64,000 nt of DNA, from assembly GCA_022508505.1 (NCBI GenBank), contig JAFLVC010000006.1, forward strand, positions 1 through 64,000, written 5' to 3'. A model generated the notes under the pieces. That model saw nothing but the letters and a program-made list of their open reading frames with translations. It had not been told where the DNA came from and did not search any database. Positions within the stretch are counted from its first letter, which is position 1, and every line of letters starts with the position of its first letter. This document shows positions 24,972-33,902 of this stretch, piece by piece. A program made the position numbers and the translations under genes. The stretch comes from Clostridiales bacterium. Its GTDB lineage: Bacteria > Bacillota > Clostridia > Christensenellales > Pumilibacteraceae.

Positions 24972-27735
24972 TCCATACCTCTTGCTGATAGCGGTGCCGC
25001 TCATCGTGCTGTTTACGGTGGGGTTTGCGATAGCTGTCAGAAAGACCAACAGAAACGGACACAACATTGCGTCGTACGTCATGCACGTCGCAATGGCGAT
25101 TATCGTCGCCTTTGCGGCGGCAAGCCCTACCGTCGTCACCGTTTTGACGGAGACCGAGGTGTACGTCGTCGCGGACGTTTCGTATTCCGCAAACAGAAAT
25201 CTCGGCACGATAGACAGGTACATCAAAGACCTCACAGACTCGGACAATCTGCCCGGCAACACAAAGCTCGGGCTCGTGTGCTTCGGCAAAGAGCCGCAGC
25301 TCGTCAGCCCGCTCGGCGATCCCGACAAGGTGGCGAGCGTCAAAAAGGCGAGGGTGGACGATTCCGAAACGAACATCGCCGAAGCGCTCGAATTTACAGG
25401 CGGGCTTTTTGGAAACGGCACGATTAAGCGCGTCGTCCTGATAACCGACGGCAAGCAGTCCGACCTCAGCGACGACGACGCCATTCGCCGCGCCGTCGAC
25501 GGGCTTTTCGACAAGGGTATCAGGGTGGACGCAATCTTCCTCGACAACAACCCGAGCCCTAACAGCAAGGAAGTTCAGATATCGGGCGTGGACGTAACCG
25601 ACACCGTCTATCTCGACAGCGTGCAGACGGCGGTCTTGGAAGTGGAATCGAGCTACGACACGACGGCGACGGTGCACGTAAAGCGCAACGGCGTTTCGCT
25701 CCCCGCGGTCGCGGCGGAGCTTACCGTCGGTCGCAACGGCGTAAATCTTGCGCTCGACACGTCGGTTGCCGGCACGTTCGATTACGAGGTGTCGATTGTC
25801 GCCGAAAAAGACCTCAACCTCAAAAACAACACCTATTCGTTTACGCAGACGGTGTCCGACGAAATGAGGATGCTCGTAGTGACGCACAGCTTTGACGACG
25901 TCATGGCGGCGGTCACGCGCTACGGCGACAAGGGCGAGCTCGACATCTACGAAAACGACGCCGAGTTTTCACCTACGCTGAAAGACGTTTACGTCAGCCG
26001 CCAGGCGGGTAAGTCCAACATAAAGTTCCACCTCGCGACAAACGACGTTCCGTACACCATCGACGCGCTTTGCAAGTACGACCAAATCGTGCTCGCCGAC
26101 GTCGATATCGGCAAGCTGACAAACAGTACCGCGTTTATAAGCAACCTCGACACGGCGGTCGCCGTTCTCGGCAAGAGTCTTATCACATTCGGCAACCTTC
26201 ATATCCAAAACGTCGACGACGAGTCGGCGGGACGGCTCGAGGATATGCTGCCCGTCAAATTCGGCAACAACGATTCCAAGCTGTACACGTTTATCATAGA
26301 CACGTCGCGAAGCATGAATCAGCTCGATCACCTCAACCTGACCAAGCAGCTCGTAAAGCGCATGCTCAACACCCTTCCCGACAACACGTACGTCACTATC
26401 ATCACCTTTAACAGCGACGCCGAGGTCATTCAGCTCGTCGCGCCGCTGTCAAACCGCGAGGAGATGATTGAAAAGGTAGAAAACTTCGACGTCATACAGG
26501 GCACGGTGCTCGGCTCCGGTCTTGCGCGGACGCTCGAATATATCGCGCCGCTCAACTTCGACGACAAGCAGGTGCTGCTCATAACCGACGGTCTGTCGTA
26601 CTCGGTCAACGTCGAGGACGACCCCATCGACGTCGCCGAAAAGATGTACGCCGCAGGCATAGTTACGTCGGTTTTCGACGTCGGCAGACAGGGCGATCGG
26701 CCGGACGGCTCCAATCCGTACGACTCGAACTATGCGGCGGCTTACGAGCTTCTCACGCGCGTCGCACAAGCGGGGCACGGCCACCACTACTATTCCAACA
26801 ACCTCGAACGCCTCGACGAAGTAACCTTCGGCGAGATGGCGGACGATCTTACTTTGACCGTCGTAGAGCGCGAAACCACGGTGAGCGTACAGCGCTTGCA
26901 CCAAAAGGATCCCGTGCTCGACGGCTTAAGCGACGCCGACAAGCTCAACCTTCCGACGGTCATGGGCTACGTGTATTGCGGAAGCAAGCCGAGCGCCACC
27001 ACAGTATTGTCGGTAAACCACAAGCGCCACGAGGACAGCACGGCTACTACCGAGAAGCCGCTCTACGCCTACCAAAACTACGGCAAGGGCATGGTCTCAT
27101 CATTTACGAGCGCGCTCGGCGGAAGCTGGATAGGCGGCTGGAGCGGAGACGTCGGCGGGCTGTTCTTCGGCAATATGTTCGACGTCAGCATTCCAAAAGA
27201 GAAGGTAAGCGAGCCGTACTCCGTCGAGGTCATACGCGAGGGCACGGTCACGCGCATAGAGGTTTTACCCACTATGCTCCAAGCGGGCGCTAAGGCCAAA
27301 ATCGAAATAACTCCGCCGAACGGCGAGCCGACGAGCTACGATATGTTATACAACGGCGGGCTTTACTACTACGAGTTCGACACCGCGGCGGTCGGCAAGT
27401 ACGACGTCAACATCACGTACACCTATAGGGAAACGTGCAGCAGCAAAAAGACGGTGTACGTCTGCTACCTCGACGAGTACGACGCGTTCAGCGTGTACGA
27501 GCCGTCGGCGCTGTATAGGGCAATCGGCATGCGCGGCACGGTAAGCAAAAACGGCAGGCTCAAGATCGAAAACGACAAAAAAGACGTCGGCAGGTACGTC
27601 GTCGACCTGACCGTTCCGCTCATGATAGCCGCCGTGGCGCTGTTCGTAATAGATATAATCGTGCGCAAACTCAAGTGGGACGACGTAAAGAGCTTCTTTG
27701 GGTTCGGAAAGAAAAGGAGGGTAAAAAATGATTAA
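24949..27735 (+). CDS. Membrane protein with two vWA domains
   Basis: A 928-residue protein. Two N-terminal membrane helices (about 10-28 and 40-63) are followed by a first vWA-like domain with DVSYS (D76) and by a second vWA domain with DTSRS (D451) in FIIDTSRSMNQLD. After Ig-like beta modules there is a C-terminal membrane helix (about 888-908) and a short basic tail (GKKRRVK). Both MIDAS motifs are intact, unlike many single-vWA family members. It starts inside the previous gene and ends 8 bases into the next, so translation is coupled throughout. Probably the large external platform of the MoxR-associated complex. Confidence 0.87.
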   Translation: MNNISLDNPYLLLIAVPLIVLFTVGFAIAVRKTNRNGHNIASYVMHVAMAIIVAFAAASPTVVTVLTETEVYVVADVSYSANRNLGTIDRYIKDLTDSDNLPGNTKLGLVCFGKEPQLVSPLGDPDKVASVKKARVDDSETNIAEALEFTGGLFGNGTIKRVVLITDGKQSDLSDDDAIRRAVDGLFDKGIRVDAIFLDNNPSPNSKEVQISGVDVTDTVYLDSVQTAVLEVESSYDTTATVHVKRNGVSLPAVAAELTVGRNGVNLALDTSVAGTFDYEVSIVAEKDLNLKNNTYSFTQTVSDEMRMLVVTHSFDDVMAAVTRYGDKGELDIYENDAEFSPTLKDVYVSRQAGKSNIKFHLATNDVPYTIDALCKYDQIVLADVDIGKLTNSTAFISNLDTAVAVLGKSLITFGNLHIQNVDDESAGRLEDMLPVKFGNNDSKLYTFIIDTSRSMNQLDHLNLTKQLVKRMLNTLPDNTYVTIITFNSDAEVIQLVAPLSNREEMIEKVENFDVIQGTVLGSGLARTLEYIAPLNFDDKQVLLITDGLSYSVNVEDDPIDVAEKMYAAGIVTSVFDVGRQGDRPDGSNPYDSNYAAAYELLTRVAQAGHGHHYYSNNLERLDEVTFGEMADDLTLTVVERETTVSVQRLHQKDPVLDGLSDADKLNLPTVMGYVYCGSKPSATTVLSVNHKRHEDSTATTEKPLYAYQNYGKGMVSSFTSALGGSWIGGWSGDVGGLFFGNMFDVSIPKEKVSEPYSVEVIREGTVTRIEVLPTMLQAGAKAKIEITPPNGEPTSYDMLYNGGLYYYEFDTAAVGKYDVNITYTYRETCSSKKTVYVCYLDEYDAFSVYEPSALYRAIGMRGTVSKNGRLKIENDKKDVGRYVVDLTVPLMIAAVALFVIDIIVRKLKWDDVKSFFGFGKKRRVKND

Positions 27736-29140
27736 AAGAATCTTCATAGTCATTTTGACTCTTTTGATTGCCGTCGTTTTCGCGGGCTGCGGCTCGTATG
27801 CGCCCCCTGCGGTCGGCGGACGCCCGCCGTCGGGCTCGGGCGAAGAACCGCCGGGCGGGGTCGACCCGCCGATCGTCGAACCGCCCGTCGAGGAGACGTA
27901 CACCTTTACGGTAAAGCTCGCCGACGCGCCCGACACACTGCCCGAAAATATGCAGGCGATTTGGACGAAGAACAGCGAGGTGCACAGCGCGAAGTTCATA
28001 GACGGCGTGGCGTCGGTCGAGGGTCTTGACGGCGAGTACCGCGTCACCCTTTCAAATCTTCCGAGCGGCTACACCTACGATTGCAACGGCTACAACGCCG
28101 ACAATATCGACAGGGACGTCACGATTCCGCTTCTCAAGATTCTTTCGGTGCGCAACTATTTCAGGCTTCAGCCCAACAACGAGAAAAGCGTAATCTCTTG
28201 GTACACGATAAGCGAGTACGGCACCTACCGCGCCACAATACGAAACGCCGACGAGGCGGTGGGCTACGCGTTCGAGCCCAAGGAGAACGGTCGCTTTTCA
28301 ATCACATCCTGGTGCGACGCGACGGCAAACGAGATCAATCCTGCCATCAAGATTTACTACGGCACCGAACATTTCTGCCAATACATCGAAACGCTTGACG
28401 ACGGCGGCGCGGCGGGATATTTCACCAAAAACTTCAAGTACACCGCCGAATTCGGCGACGAGAACATAGGCGCCATGCAGCTTTTTGCAGTAAAGGCGGC
28501 GGTCAACGACATTTCATATCCCGTCACGGTCGATTTTACGATTAAGCGCGAATCGGAGTACGAGCTTCCGCCCACCGAGGGCGAGCCGTATTACGCGAAG
28601 GGTCCGTACTGCACCAAGCACGAAACGGGCGTATGGCGGTACATCTACGAGGACAACACCGCAACGAGCGGCTCGAACACCTTCTACATTCAGGACCAAA
28701 CCAAGGTCATGTTCAACAAGGCCGACGGCTACTACCACGTCGGCACCGCCGACGGACCGCTGCTGTACGCGCGGCTGACAAAGGACTGTCAGATATTTGT
28801 TACACGGACGCCGGGCGGCTCTTGGGTGAACCAAGGTTTTTCTTGGAACGAGTTCAAAGACGGGATGGTAAAACTTACTCTCGAGGACGGCTACAACTAC
28901 AGCTACATGATAAACAAAGGCTATGAGCCTTACTGCGACGCTAACGGCGCACACCCCGTCACCGAGGAGATAAAGACCTTCTTGCAAGGCTACGCGTCGA
29001 GGGAAAACCTGTTCAGAGACGGCGAGGGGCACGCCGAAGATCCCGCGCTAAACGTCGACGAGGACATGAATCCCGACGGCATACGCTTGCAGTCGGACGA
29101 GAACAGCATGTGGATGTTCGCCTGCGGATACTACAAGTAA
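27728..29140 (+). CDS. Lipoprotein at end of MoxR/vWA operon
   Basis: A 470-residue protein with a lipoprotein signal peptide, lipobox FAGC (C21), then a Pro/Gly-rich linker (about 25-55) and beta-rich modules with a 'GtYratI' pattern similar in style to the 1210-residue lipoprotein. No catalytic motif. It overlaps the vWA gene by 8 bases and is followed by a terminator. It probably works with the vWA proteins at the outer membrane face. Confidence 0.8.
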   Translation: MIKRIFIVILTLLIAVVFAGCGSYAPPAVGGRPPSGSGEEPPGGVDPPIVEPPVEETYTFTVKLADAPDTLPENMQAIWTKNSEVHSAKFIDGVASVEGLDGEYRVTLSNLPSGYTYDCNGYNADNIDRDVTIPLLKILSVRNYFRLQPNNEKSVISWYTISEYGTYRATIRNADEAVGYAFEPKENGRFSITSWCDATANEINPAIKIYYGTEHFCQYIETLDDGGAAGYFTKNFKYTAEFGDENIGAMQLFAVKAAVNDISYPVTVDFTIKRESEYELPPTEGEPYYAKGPYCTKHETGVWRYIYEDNTATSGSNTFYIQDQTKVMFNKADGYYHVGTADGPLLYARLTKDCQIFVTRTPGGSWVNQGFSWNEFKDGMVKLTLEDGYNYSYMINKGYEPYCDANGAHPVTEEIKTFLQGYASRENLFRDGEGHAEDPALNVDEDMNPDGIRLQSDENSMWMFACGYYK

Positions 29141-29175
29141 CAGCCGCCGATATGTTCCCCGCGATAAAAAACGAC

Positions 29176-29209
29176 AAGACGGACAGACCGAAAAGGCCTG
29201 TCCGTCTTT
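29176..29209 (+). terminator. Terminator of the MoxR/vWA operon
   Basis: An 11-bp stem, AAGACGGACAG / CTGTCCGTCTT, with an 11-base loop, 35 bases after the lipoprotein stop. The T-tract is short (TTTG). Confidence 0.7.
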
Positions 29210-29309
29210 GCATGCACGGCAAACGAGTACCGAAAACGGTACATCGGCGCGAAATCGGTCGGTTTTGCTCAAAAAATTATCTTCTCACAAAACTTTTTTT
29301 AAAACTTTG

Positions 29310-29318
29310 TGTTATAAT
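29310..29318 (+). promoter_or_regulatory. Extended -10 promoter for the nuclease operon
   Basis: TG-T-TATAAT at 29310-29318, with only an AT-rich -35 region. Expected start near 29325, giving a leader of about 45 bases before the ATG at 29371 (GGAGG upstream). Confidence 0.55.
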
Positions 29319-29370
29319 AGAGCACAACTTTTGATGTGAAAAAGCAGAGCAAAAAAGCGGAGGACAGTTT

Positions 29371-30849
29371 ATGTATTTCAGCAAATCAAAGTACACGTCG
29401 TTTTTAAAGTGCGACAAGCTGTGCTGGCTGCAAAAGCACAAGCCGGAGGAGCAAAAGTTCGACGATTCGACGGTTGCCCGCATGAAGGCGGGGAGTGACG
29501 TCGGCGAGCTCGCCAAACGGCTTTTCGGCGAGTACGCCGACGCTACGGTCGAAAAGGCGGACGGCGGGCTCGACTGTTCCGCAATGATTGAAAAGACGAA
29601 AAAGCTTTTGGCGGACGGCACAGCGACAATCTGCGAGGCGGCGTTTTCGTTTGACGGTCTGTACTGTGCCGTCGACATTCTGCACAGGGAGGGCGACGGG
29701 TACGCGATGTACGAGGTAAAGAGCACCGCCGCCGTCAAGGACTACCACTACAGCGACGTCGCGTATCAAAAATACGTTCTCGAAAATTGCGGGGTTAAGG
29801 TCACGGGCGCACACGTCGTCATTCTCAACAGCGGGTACGTAAGGCACGGCGAGCTCGACATAAAGCAGTTGTTTTCGGTGGACGGCGGGAGCGATATTTC
29901 CGCGCAAATCGCCGCCGAGTACGCCGCCGTTGCGGACAACCTCAAAAGGGCGGAAAAAATCATATCGCTCGCCGACGAGCCGAACGTCGGCATAGGCAGG
30001 CAGTGCGGTAACTGCGGGTATTGGAAGTACTGCTCGCGGCACCTGCCCGAACCGAGCGTGCTCGATCTGTACAGCTTTTCCAAGAAGTGGGATTGCTACG
30101 ACGCCGGTATAGTGTCGTTTGAGGACGTAGTAAAAAGCGGCGTTAAGCTCAACGACATACAGCGGCGGCAGATAGATTACGCGCTCCACGACCGCGGCGT
30201 ATATGTCGACAAGCAGGCTATACGTGCGTTTTTGCAAACGCTTTCCTATCCGCTGTGCTTTCTCGACTTCGAGACCATGCAGCAGTACGTTCCCGAATAC
30301 GACGGCGTCAGTCCGTTCGACCATATACCCTTTCAGTACTCTCTGCACACGGTAGAGCGCGAGGGCGGCGAGGTCAAGCACGCCGAGTTTTTGGCGGAGT
30401 GCGGCGTCGATCCCCGCCGCGCGCTCGCAGAAAAGCTGTGCGAGGATATCCCGCAAGACGCCTGCACTCTTGCGTACAACGCGAGCACCGAGCGCGGAAT
30501 AGTGGGAAGACTTGCCGAAATGTTCCCCGACCTTCGCGAAAGGCTTTTGAGCATTCAAAGCGGAATTGCCGACCTTCTTCCCGTGTTCAAAAAGGGCTAC
30601 TATTATAAGCGCGAAATGGGCGGCTCGTTCTCAATAAAGAGCGTTCTGCCCGCCGTTTTCCCCGAGCTGGACTACCACAACCTCGACGGCGTGCAGAACG
30701 GCACCGAGGCGATGAACGCCTTTCCCATACTCCAGGATTTGCCGCCCGACGAGGCGGAGATTTTGCGCGAACAGCTCCTAAAGTACTGCGAGCGCGACAC
30801 TTTCGCCATGGTCAAGCTGTGGCAGGAGCTTGTGAGGGTGAGCAAATAG
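29371..30849 (+). CDS. DUF2779 protein: Cas4/AddB-like nuclease fused to DEDD exonuclease
   Basis: A 492-residue protein. The N-terminal part is a PD-(D/E)xK nuclease of RecB/Cas4 type with D102 and E115-x-K117 (YEVKST), bracketed by cysteines C14/C18 and C212, C215, C221, the pattern of an iron-sulphur cluster. The C-terminal part is RNase H-like, with CFLDFET (D299, E301), AYNASTERGIV, and YCERDTFAM as exonuclease motifs of the DEDDy type. This is the DUF2779 arrangement; its role is unknown, but it combines two nuclease folds. It heads a set with an exonuclease-like and a UDG-fold protein, so DNA repair or defence is plausible. Confidence 0.85.
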   Translation: MYFSKSKYTSFLKCDKLCWLQKHKPEEQKFDDSTVARMKAGSDVGELAKRLFGEYADATVEKADGGLDCSAMIEKTKKLLADGTATICEAAFSFDGLYCAVDILHREGDGYAMYEVKSTAAVKDYHYSDVAYQKYVLENCGVKVTGAHVVILNSGYVRHGELDIKQLFSVDGGSDISAQIAAEYAAVADNLKRAEKIISLADEPNVGIGRQCGNCGYWKYCSRHLPEPSVLDLYSFSKKWDCYDAGIVSFEDVVKSGVKLNDIQRRQIDYALHDRGVYVDKQAIRAFLQTLSYPLCFLDFETMQQYVPEYDGVSPFDHIPFQYSLHTVEREGGEVKHAEFLAECGVDPRRALAEKLCEDIPQDACTLAYNASTERGIVGRLAEMFPDLRERLLSIQSGIADLLPVFKKGYYYKREMGGSFSIKSVLPAVFPELDYHNLDGVQNGTEAMNAFPILQDLPPDEAEILREQLLKYCERDTFAMVKLWQELVRVSK

Positions 30850-30931
30850 AAGGCGAAAAGCCGCACCGCGGCGGGAGATGCCGAGCTCAAAAAGAAAGGC
30901 GTATAGCCGAGAGAACAAAGGAGCGCGAGTT

Positions 30932-31573
30932 ATGAGCGAAAAAGCGACGGTAAAATTCGAGGAGTACGCGGTGTGCGAGCTTACGGCGGCGGGGCTTGCG
31001 CCGGACACGGTGTACAAAAACGACGTAGAGTTCGACCTGCCCGAGCCGACGATAATCGAGCTTGCGGCGGTCAAGGTTTGCGGCGACGAGATAGTCGGCA
31101 GCTTCCATACATTTGTGCAAATCGACGGCATAGACGCGGCGCGCGAGCTCGACTTTGACGAGTCCCCGACGCTCCGCGGCGTAACGCCCAAAATGCTCGT
31201 CGGCGCGCCGTCACTCGGGGAAGCGCTCAACAGGTTTAACGAGTTCACCAAGGGCTGCACGCTCATTTTGCGAAACGATTGGGACAATCGGCTCAAGGTT
31301 TTGCGCGACTGCGGCGCGCGGTTCGGGCTGCGGTTTGAGCGCGTAATCGACCTTTGCAATATCGTTGCGGCGGCGGACGCTCTTAGGCGGTATTTCGAGA
31401 CGCGCACGCCCGATTTACTCGACATCGCGGCGGCGATGTGCGACAGCTGCGAGTGGAAAGAGCTGTTTGCTTGGTACGAGGTGCCGTTCGGACGCGAGGA
31501 CTGTTTGGGCTATGCTCTCGCATTTGCCGAGCTCATAATCAAGCTGACGGACGAGTTTGACTTGCCGTTTTAA
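30932..31573 (+). CDS. Divergent DnaQ-like exonuclease-fold protein
   Basis: A 213-residue protein; the ATG at 30932 with AAGGAG upstream is preferred to an in-frame start at 30878. TIIELAAVKVCGDEIVGSFHTFVQID closely follows the strand after Exo I of DnaQ/RNase T proteins, and LRNDWDNRLKVL sits at Exo II. The Exo I DxE may be DVE, but is out of usual register, and the Exo III histidine region (usually HxxxxD) reads GREDCLGYA without His. It may be inactive or specialised. It follows the DUF2779 gene by 82 bases. Confidence 0.65.
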   Translation: MSEKATVKFEEYAVCELTAAGLAPDTVYKNDVEFDLPEPTIIELAAVKVCGDEIVGSFHTFVQIDGIDAARELDFDESPTLRGVTPKMLVGAPSLGEALNRFNEFTKGCTLILRNDWDNRLKVLRDCGARFGLRFERVIDLCNIVAAADALRRYFETRTPDLLDIAAAMCDSCEWKELFAWYEVPFGREDCLGYALAFAELIIKLTDEFDLPF

Positions 31574-31585
31574 TCGTGGTACAAT
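31557..31585 (+). promoter_or_regulatory. Internal promoter for the UDG-fold gene
   Basis: TTGACT (31557-31562), 17 bases, TACAAT (31580-31585). It overlaps the end of the exonuclease-like gene and would give a leader of about 12 bases before the ATG at 31604, with TAAGGAG in it. Confidence 0.6.
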
Positions 31586-31603
31586 TTGAATAAGGAGCGG
31601 TTT

Positions 31604-33037
31604 ATGGCGAATTTGGAATATTTGCACGCCGTGCGCAAAAAACTGCACGACATCAATTTCGGAAAGGACGGCATCGTAAGGCCGATAAAGGCGCAGGACA
31701 ATGCGCAAGACTACGGCTTTGAAATGCTCGAAAGGCCGCAGGCGCCTCAAAGCGGCAAAAAGTCCGAGTGGGTAAAACGCTGCCATAAATATCCCGAGAA
31801 CGAGGTCTGCTATTGCGTCGACTGCGACGGAATAACGGATAGGCCGTGCGGCGCCGACAATCCTAAAATGCGGTTTACGAGCATAACGCACGGCGCGCAC
31901 ACGCTCGACTTTTTGGACGCGCACGGAGTGGGATACGACACGGCTTCTAAGTGGTCTGACAAGCCGGTGCTTTTCGTGTTCGAAAATCCGGGCGCTTTCA
32001 ACTCCGTCAATTACGGGGCGGACGGCGTGAGCGAGCCGACCGAGCTTCCGCCTGCCAAGCGCAAGCCGTGTAATTGGTGGTATTGGATAAACGGGCAGGA
32101 CGACGAGAGCTATACAAACGCCGACTTTGTTTACCCCAACTGGTTTTCGCAAAAGGAATACGGCTGGATGGTGTACTCGGCGATAAACACGTTTAGGATT
32201 GCCAACGCCTACGTTACAAACCTTGTAAAGTGCGGCGTCGGAAGCACCGTCAAGGACTACGTCACCACCGACAAATACGATGCCAAGGTGGTCGATAATT
32301 GCGTGGGGAAGCACCTCTTAAAAGAGATTGCCGCACTGCGCGGCGGCAGAGAGAACGAAACGGTTACCGTCTTTGCCTTTGGCGAAAGGGTGTACAACAA
32401 GCTGACCGAAGAGGAGACGAAAAAGGCGCTCGGGCCTTGCGAAGTGCATCAGCTCCCGCACCCCGCAAACCGCCTGTCAAACGATTACCGCAAGTACGTG
32501 CTGCTGTCCAAAATACTGTGCGGGCTGTGGGACGTCGGTTTTTACAAGGGCGTTGCGCCCGTCACGTTTGACGAGCTGCTTTTGAGCGGCAAGCAAGAGG
32601 ACAGCTTTGCAATCACGCGCGAGCTGCTCGGCGAAAAGCTCGAAAAGTATTTTGAGGAGAAAAGGGAAGAGTTCGCTCGGGACGGCAAGAGCTTCGAGCC
32701 GAGCACGGGCTATCTCAAGGATAAGTTTACATATCAGGTCTGCGGCGGAAAAGAGGGCGCGCACGTCGTTTTCAGATATAAGCACAAGGACAATGACAAG
32801 GATTACTACGTCAGTTGGGTGAGCTATTATGCCGAAACGGGCGAGATATATCTGTACAAAGGCGCGGACAAAAAGGCGACGAGCGCCGAGGAGTTCGTCG
32901 ACCGCGACCACGACGACTACATAGTTTACGCCGAGCTTAATGCGTTCATAGATTATCTGTATGACAGCGTGCGAAAAGAGAACGCGCGAATAAGGCTAAA
33001 AGAAATCGTCGCCGCGACGAGCATAACGGAAGAATAA
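31604..33037 (+). CDS. Uracil-DNA-glycosylase-fold protein with C-terminal extension
   Basis: A 477-residue protein; ATG at 31604 behind AAGGAG. Residues about 100-310 have UDG-superfamily features: VLFVFENPGAFNS as motif A (usually GxxPG), AYVTNLVKC, VFAFGERVYNKL, and QLPHPANR as the C-terminal H-P loop. Upstream is a cysteine-containing segment (CHKYPENEVCYCVDCDG, with C72 region) that could bind a metal or iron-sulphur cluster. The last 150 residues are a separate domain (KDKFTYQVCGGKEGAHVVFRYKHKD region). The GxDPG-type aspartate is not evident, so the catalytic capacity is uncertain. A role in damaged or modified base handling is inferred. Confidence 0.65.
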   Translation: MANLEYLHAVRKKLHDINFGKDGIVRPIKAQDNAQDYGFEMLERPQAPQSGKKSEWVKRCHKYPENEVCYCVDCDGITDRPCGADNPKMRFTSITHGAHTLDFLDAHGVGYDTASKWSDKPVLFVFENPGAFNSVNYGADGVSEPTELPPAKRKPCNWWYWINGQDDESYTNADFVYPNWFSQKEYGWMVYSAINTFRIANAYVTNLVKCGVGSTVKDYVTTDKYDAKVVDNCVGKHLLKEIAALRGGRENETVTVFAFGERVYNKLTEEETKKALGPCEVHQLPHPANRLSNDYRKYVLLSKILCGLWDVGFYKGVAPVTFDELLLSGKQEDSFAITRELLGEKLEKYFEEKREEFARDGKSFEPSTGYLKDKFTYQVCGGKEGAHVVFRYKHKDNDKDYYVSWVSYYAETGEIYLYKGADKKATSAEEFVDRDHDDYIVYAELNAFIDYLYDSVRKENARIRLKEIVAATSITEE

Positions 33038-33167
33038 ATTAGGTTCACGCCTCGGGGCTCCCGAGCCGACGTGCTTGCACGTGTCCGCCGCAAGCAGCGA
33101 GACAAACGATTTGTCGTCGCCCCGCAAAGAAAGCCCTTGTAAGCTAATTTGCTCCTCGAATAAAAAA
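33037..33167 (+). repeat. Palindromic intergenic repeat element, copy 2
   Basis: Begins AAATTAGGT at the stop codon of the UDG-fold gene and ends with CTAATTT...CTCCTCGAATAAAAAA. The ends form a 7-bp inverted repeat (AAATTAG/CTAATTT). Internal hairpins include GACGTGC TT GCACGT. The right 24 bases match 15670-15693 in reverse complement at 22 positions. Confidence 0.6.
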
Positions 33168-33187
33168 TCGGGCGATTTTGTCGCCCG
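33162..33187 (-). terminator. Terminator for the convergent membrane-protein gene
   Basis: CGGGCGA / TCGCCCG with a 5-base loop. On the minus strand it is followed by six T (complement of AAAAAA at 33162-33167), a good intrinsic terminator 26 bases after the stop of the minus-strand gene; on the plus strand the tail is TTATTTG, so it may act both ways. Confidence 0.8.
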
Positions 33188-33212
33188 TTATTTGTTCGCT
33201 GTATTTTCGGTT

Positions 33213-33671
33213 TTACGCAAGCGGCGCGGTTTTGAGCGCGTGGAGCGCGACGATTTGCGCGAGTAGGCTCTCAACGTACGCGGCCAGAGTGAGTACGGCA
33301 TATATGGCGGGGAACGCGCCGAGCGTGGAGAAAAAAATCGGGCCGTAGTTGAGTATTATGCCGACGACGAGCACGGGCGAGAGTATAAAGTCGGCAATCA
33401 TCATGCGAGCAATCCAAGACGATAGGCGAGCGTCGTCACGCCGCAGAAGAATTTTAAGCCCGAAAACGAGGGCGACGAGCACGAACGGCACGCCGCTCGC
33501 ATATATCGCAGGCCAACCCCACGAGCCGAATATCACCAAGAAAAAAGCGGCGAATCCGTTTTCCGCGTCTATATTGGCAGGCAGTAAGGGCAACATTATC
33601 ATAAGCCCGACGAGAAGCGCCGCCGTCGCGAGCGTCGATATTGCCGCAATTTTTGTTTTTGTGTAGTTCAT
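33213..33671 (-). CDS. Four-helix integral membrane protein
   Basis: A 152-residue protein with four hydrophobic helices at about 9-29, 43-67, 88-108 and 114-138, separated by a basic loop (LLRRDDAR). The ATG at 33671 follows GGTGG; a GTG three codons earlier is possible but less well spaced. No conserved motif. It is the only minus-strand gene in this part of the window and stands alone with its own terminator. Function unknown. Confidence 0.7.
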   Translation of the reverse strand: MNYTKTKIAAISTLATAALLVGLMIMLPLLPANIDAENGFAAFFLVIFGSWGWPAIYASGVPFVLVALVFGLKILLRRDDARLSSWIARMMIADFILSPVLVVGIILNYGPIFFSTLGAFPAIYAVLTLAAYVESLLAQIVALHALKTAPLA

Positions 33672-33842
33672 ATTTTCCACCGATGGTTAGATTATACACC
33701 ATAGTTTGTTTTTATGCAAGCGGTTATTTCGCCTTAAATAGCAAGAATCGGGCGTCAGCGGGCAAAAAGTCTCTACTGACGAGCAGTTTTTGTGGCAAAA
33801 ATCGGGCGATTTGGGGTCAGCGGGGGCAGAAGCGATATCGGT

Positions 33843-33871
33843 TTGACAAAGGGGCGGAAATGTGTTAGACT
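33843..33871 (+). promoter_or_regulatory. Sigma-A promoter of the hybrid kinase gene
   Basis: TTGACA (33843-33848), 17 bases, TAGACT (33866-33871). Expected start near 33878, giving a 25-base leader containing GAGGGA before the ATG at 33903. Confidence 0.75.
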
Positions 33872-33902
33872 ATATTAAAATACTGTTTTCAGAGGGATTT
33901 TC

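Noticed and set aside
23346-25568. 740-residue minus-strand frame across two vWA genes
   Set aside because: Shadow of GC-rich coding sequence; Arg/Val-rich composition without motifs, while both plus-strand genes have intact MIDAS motifs.
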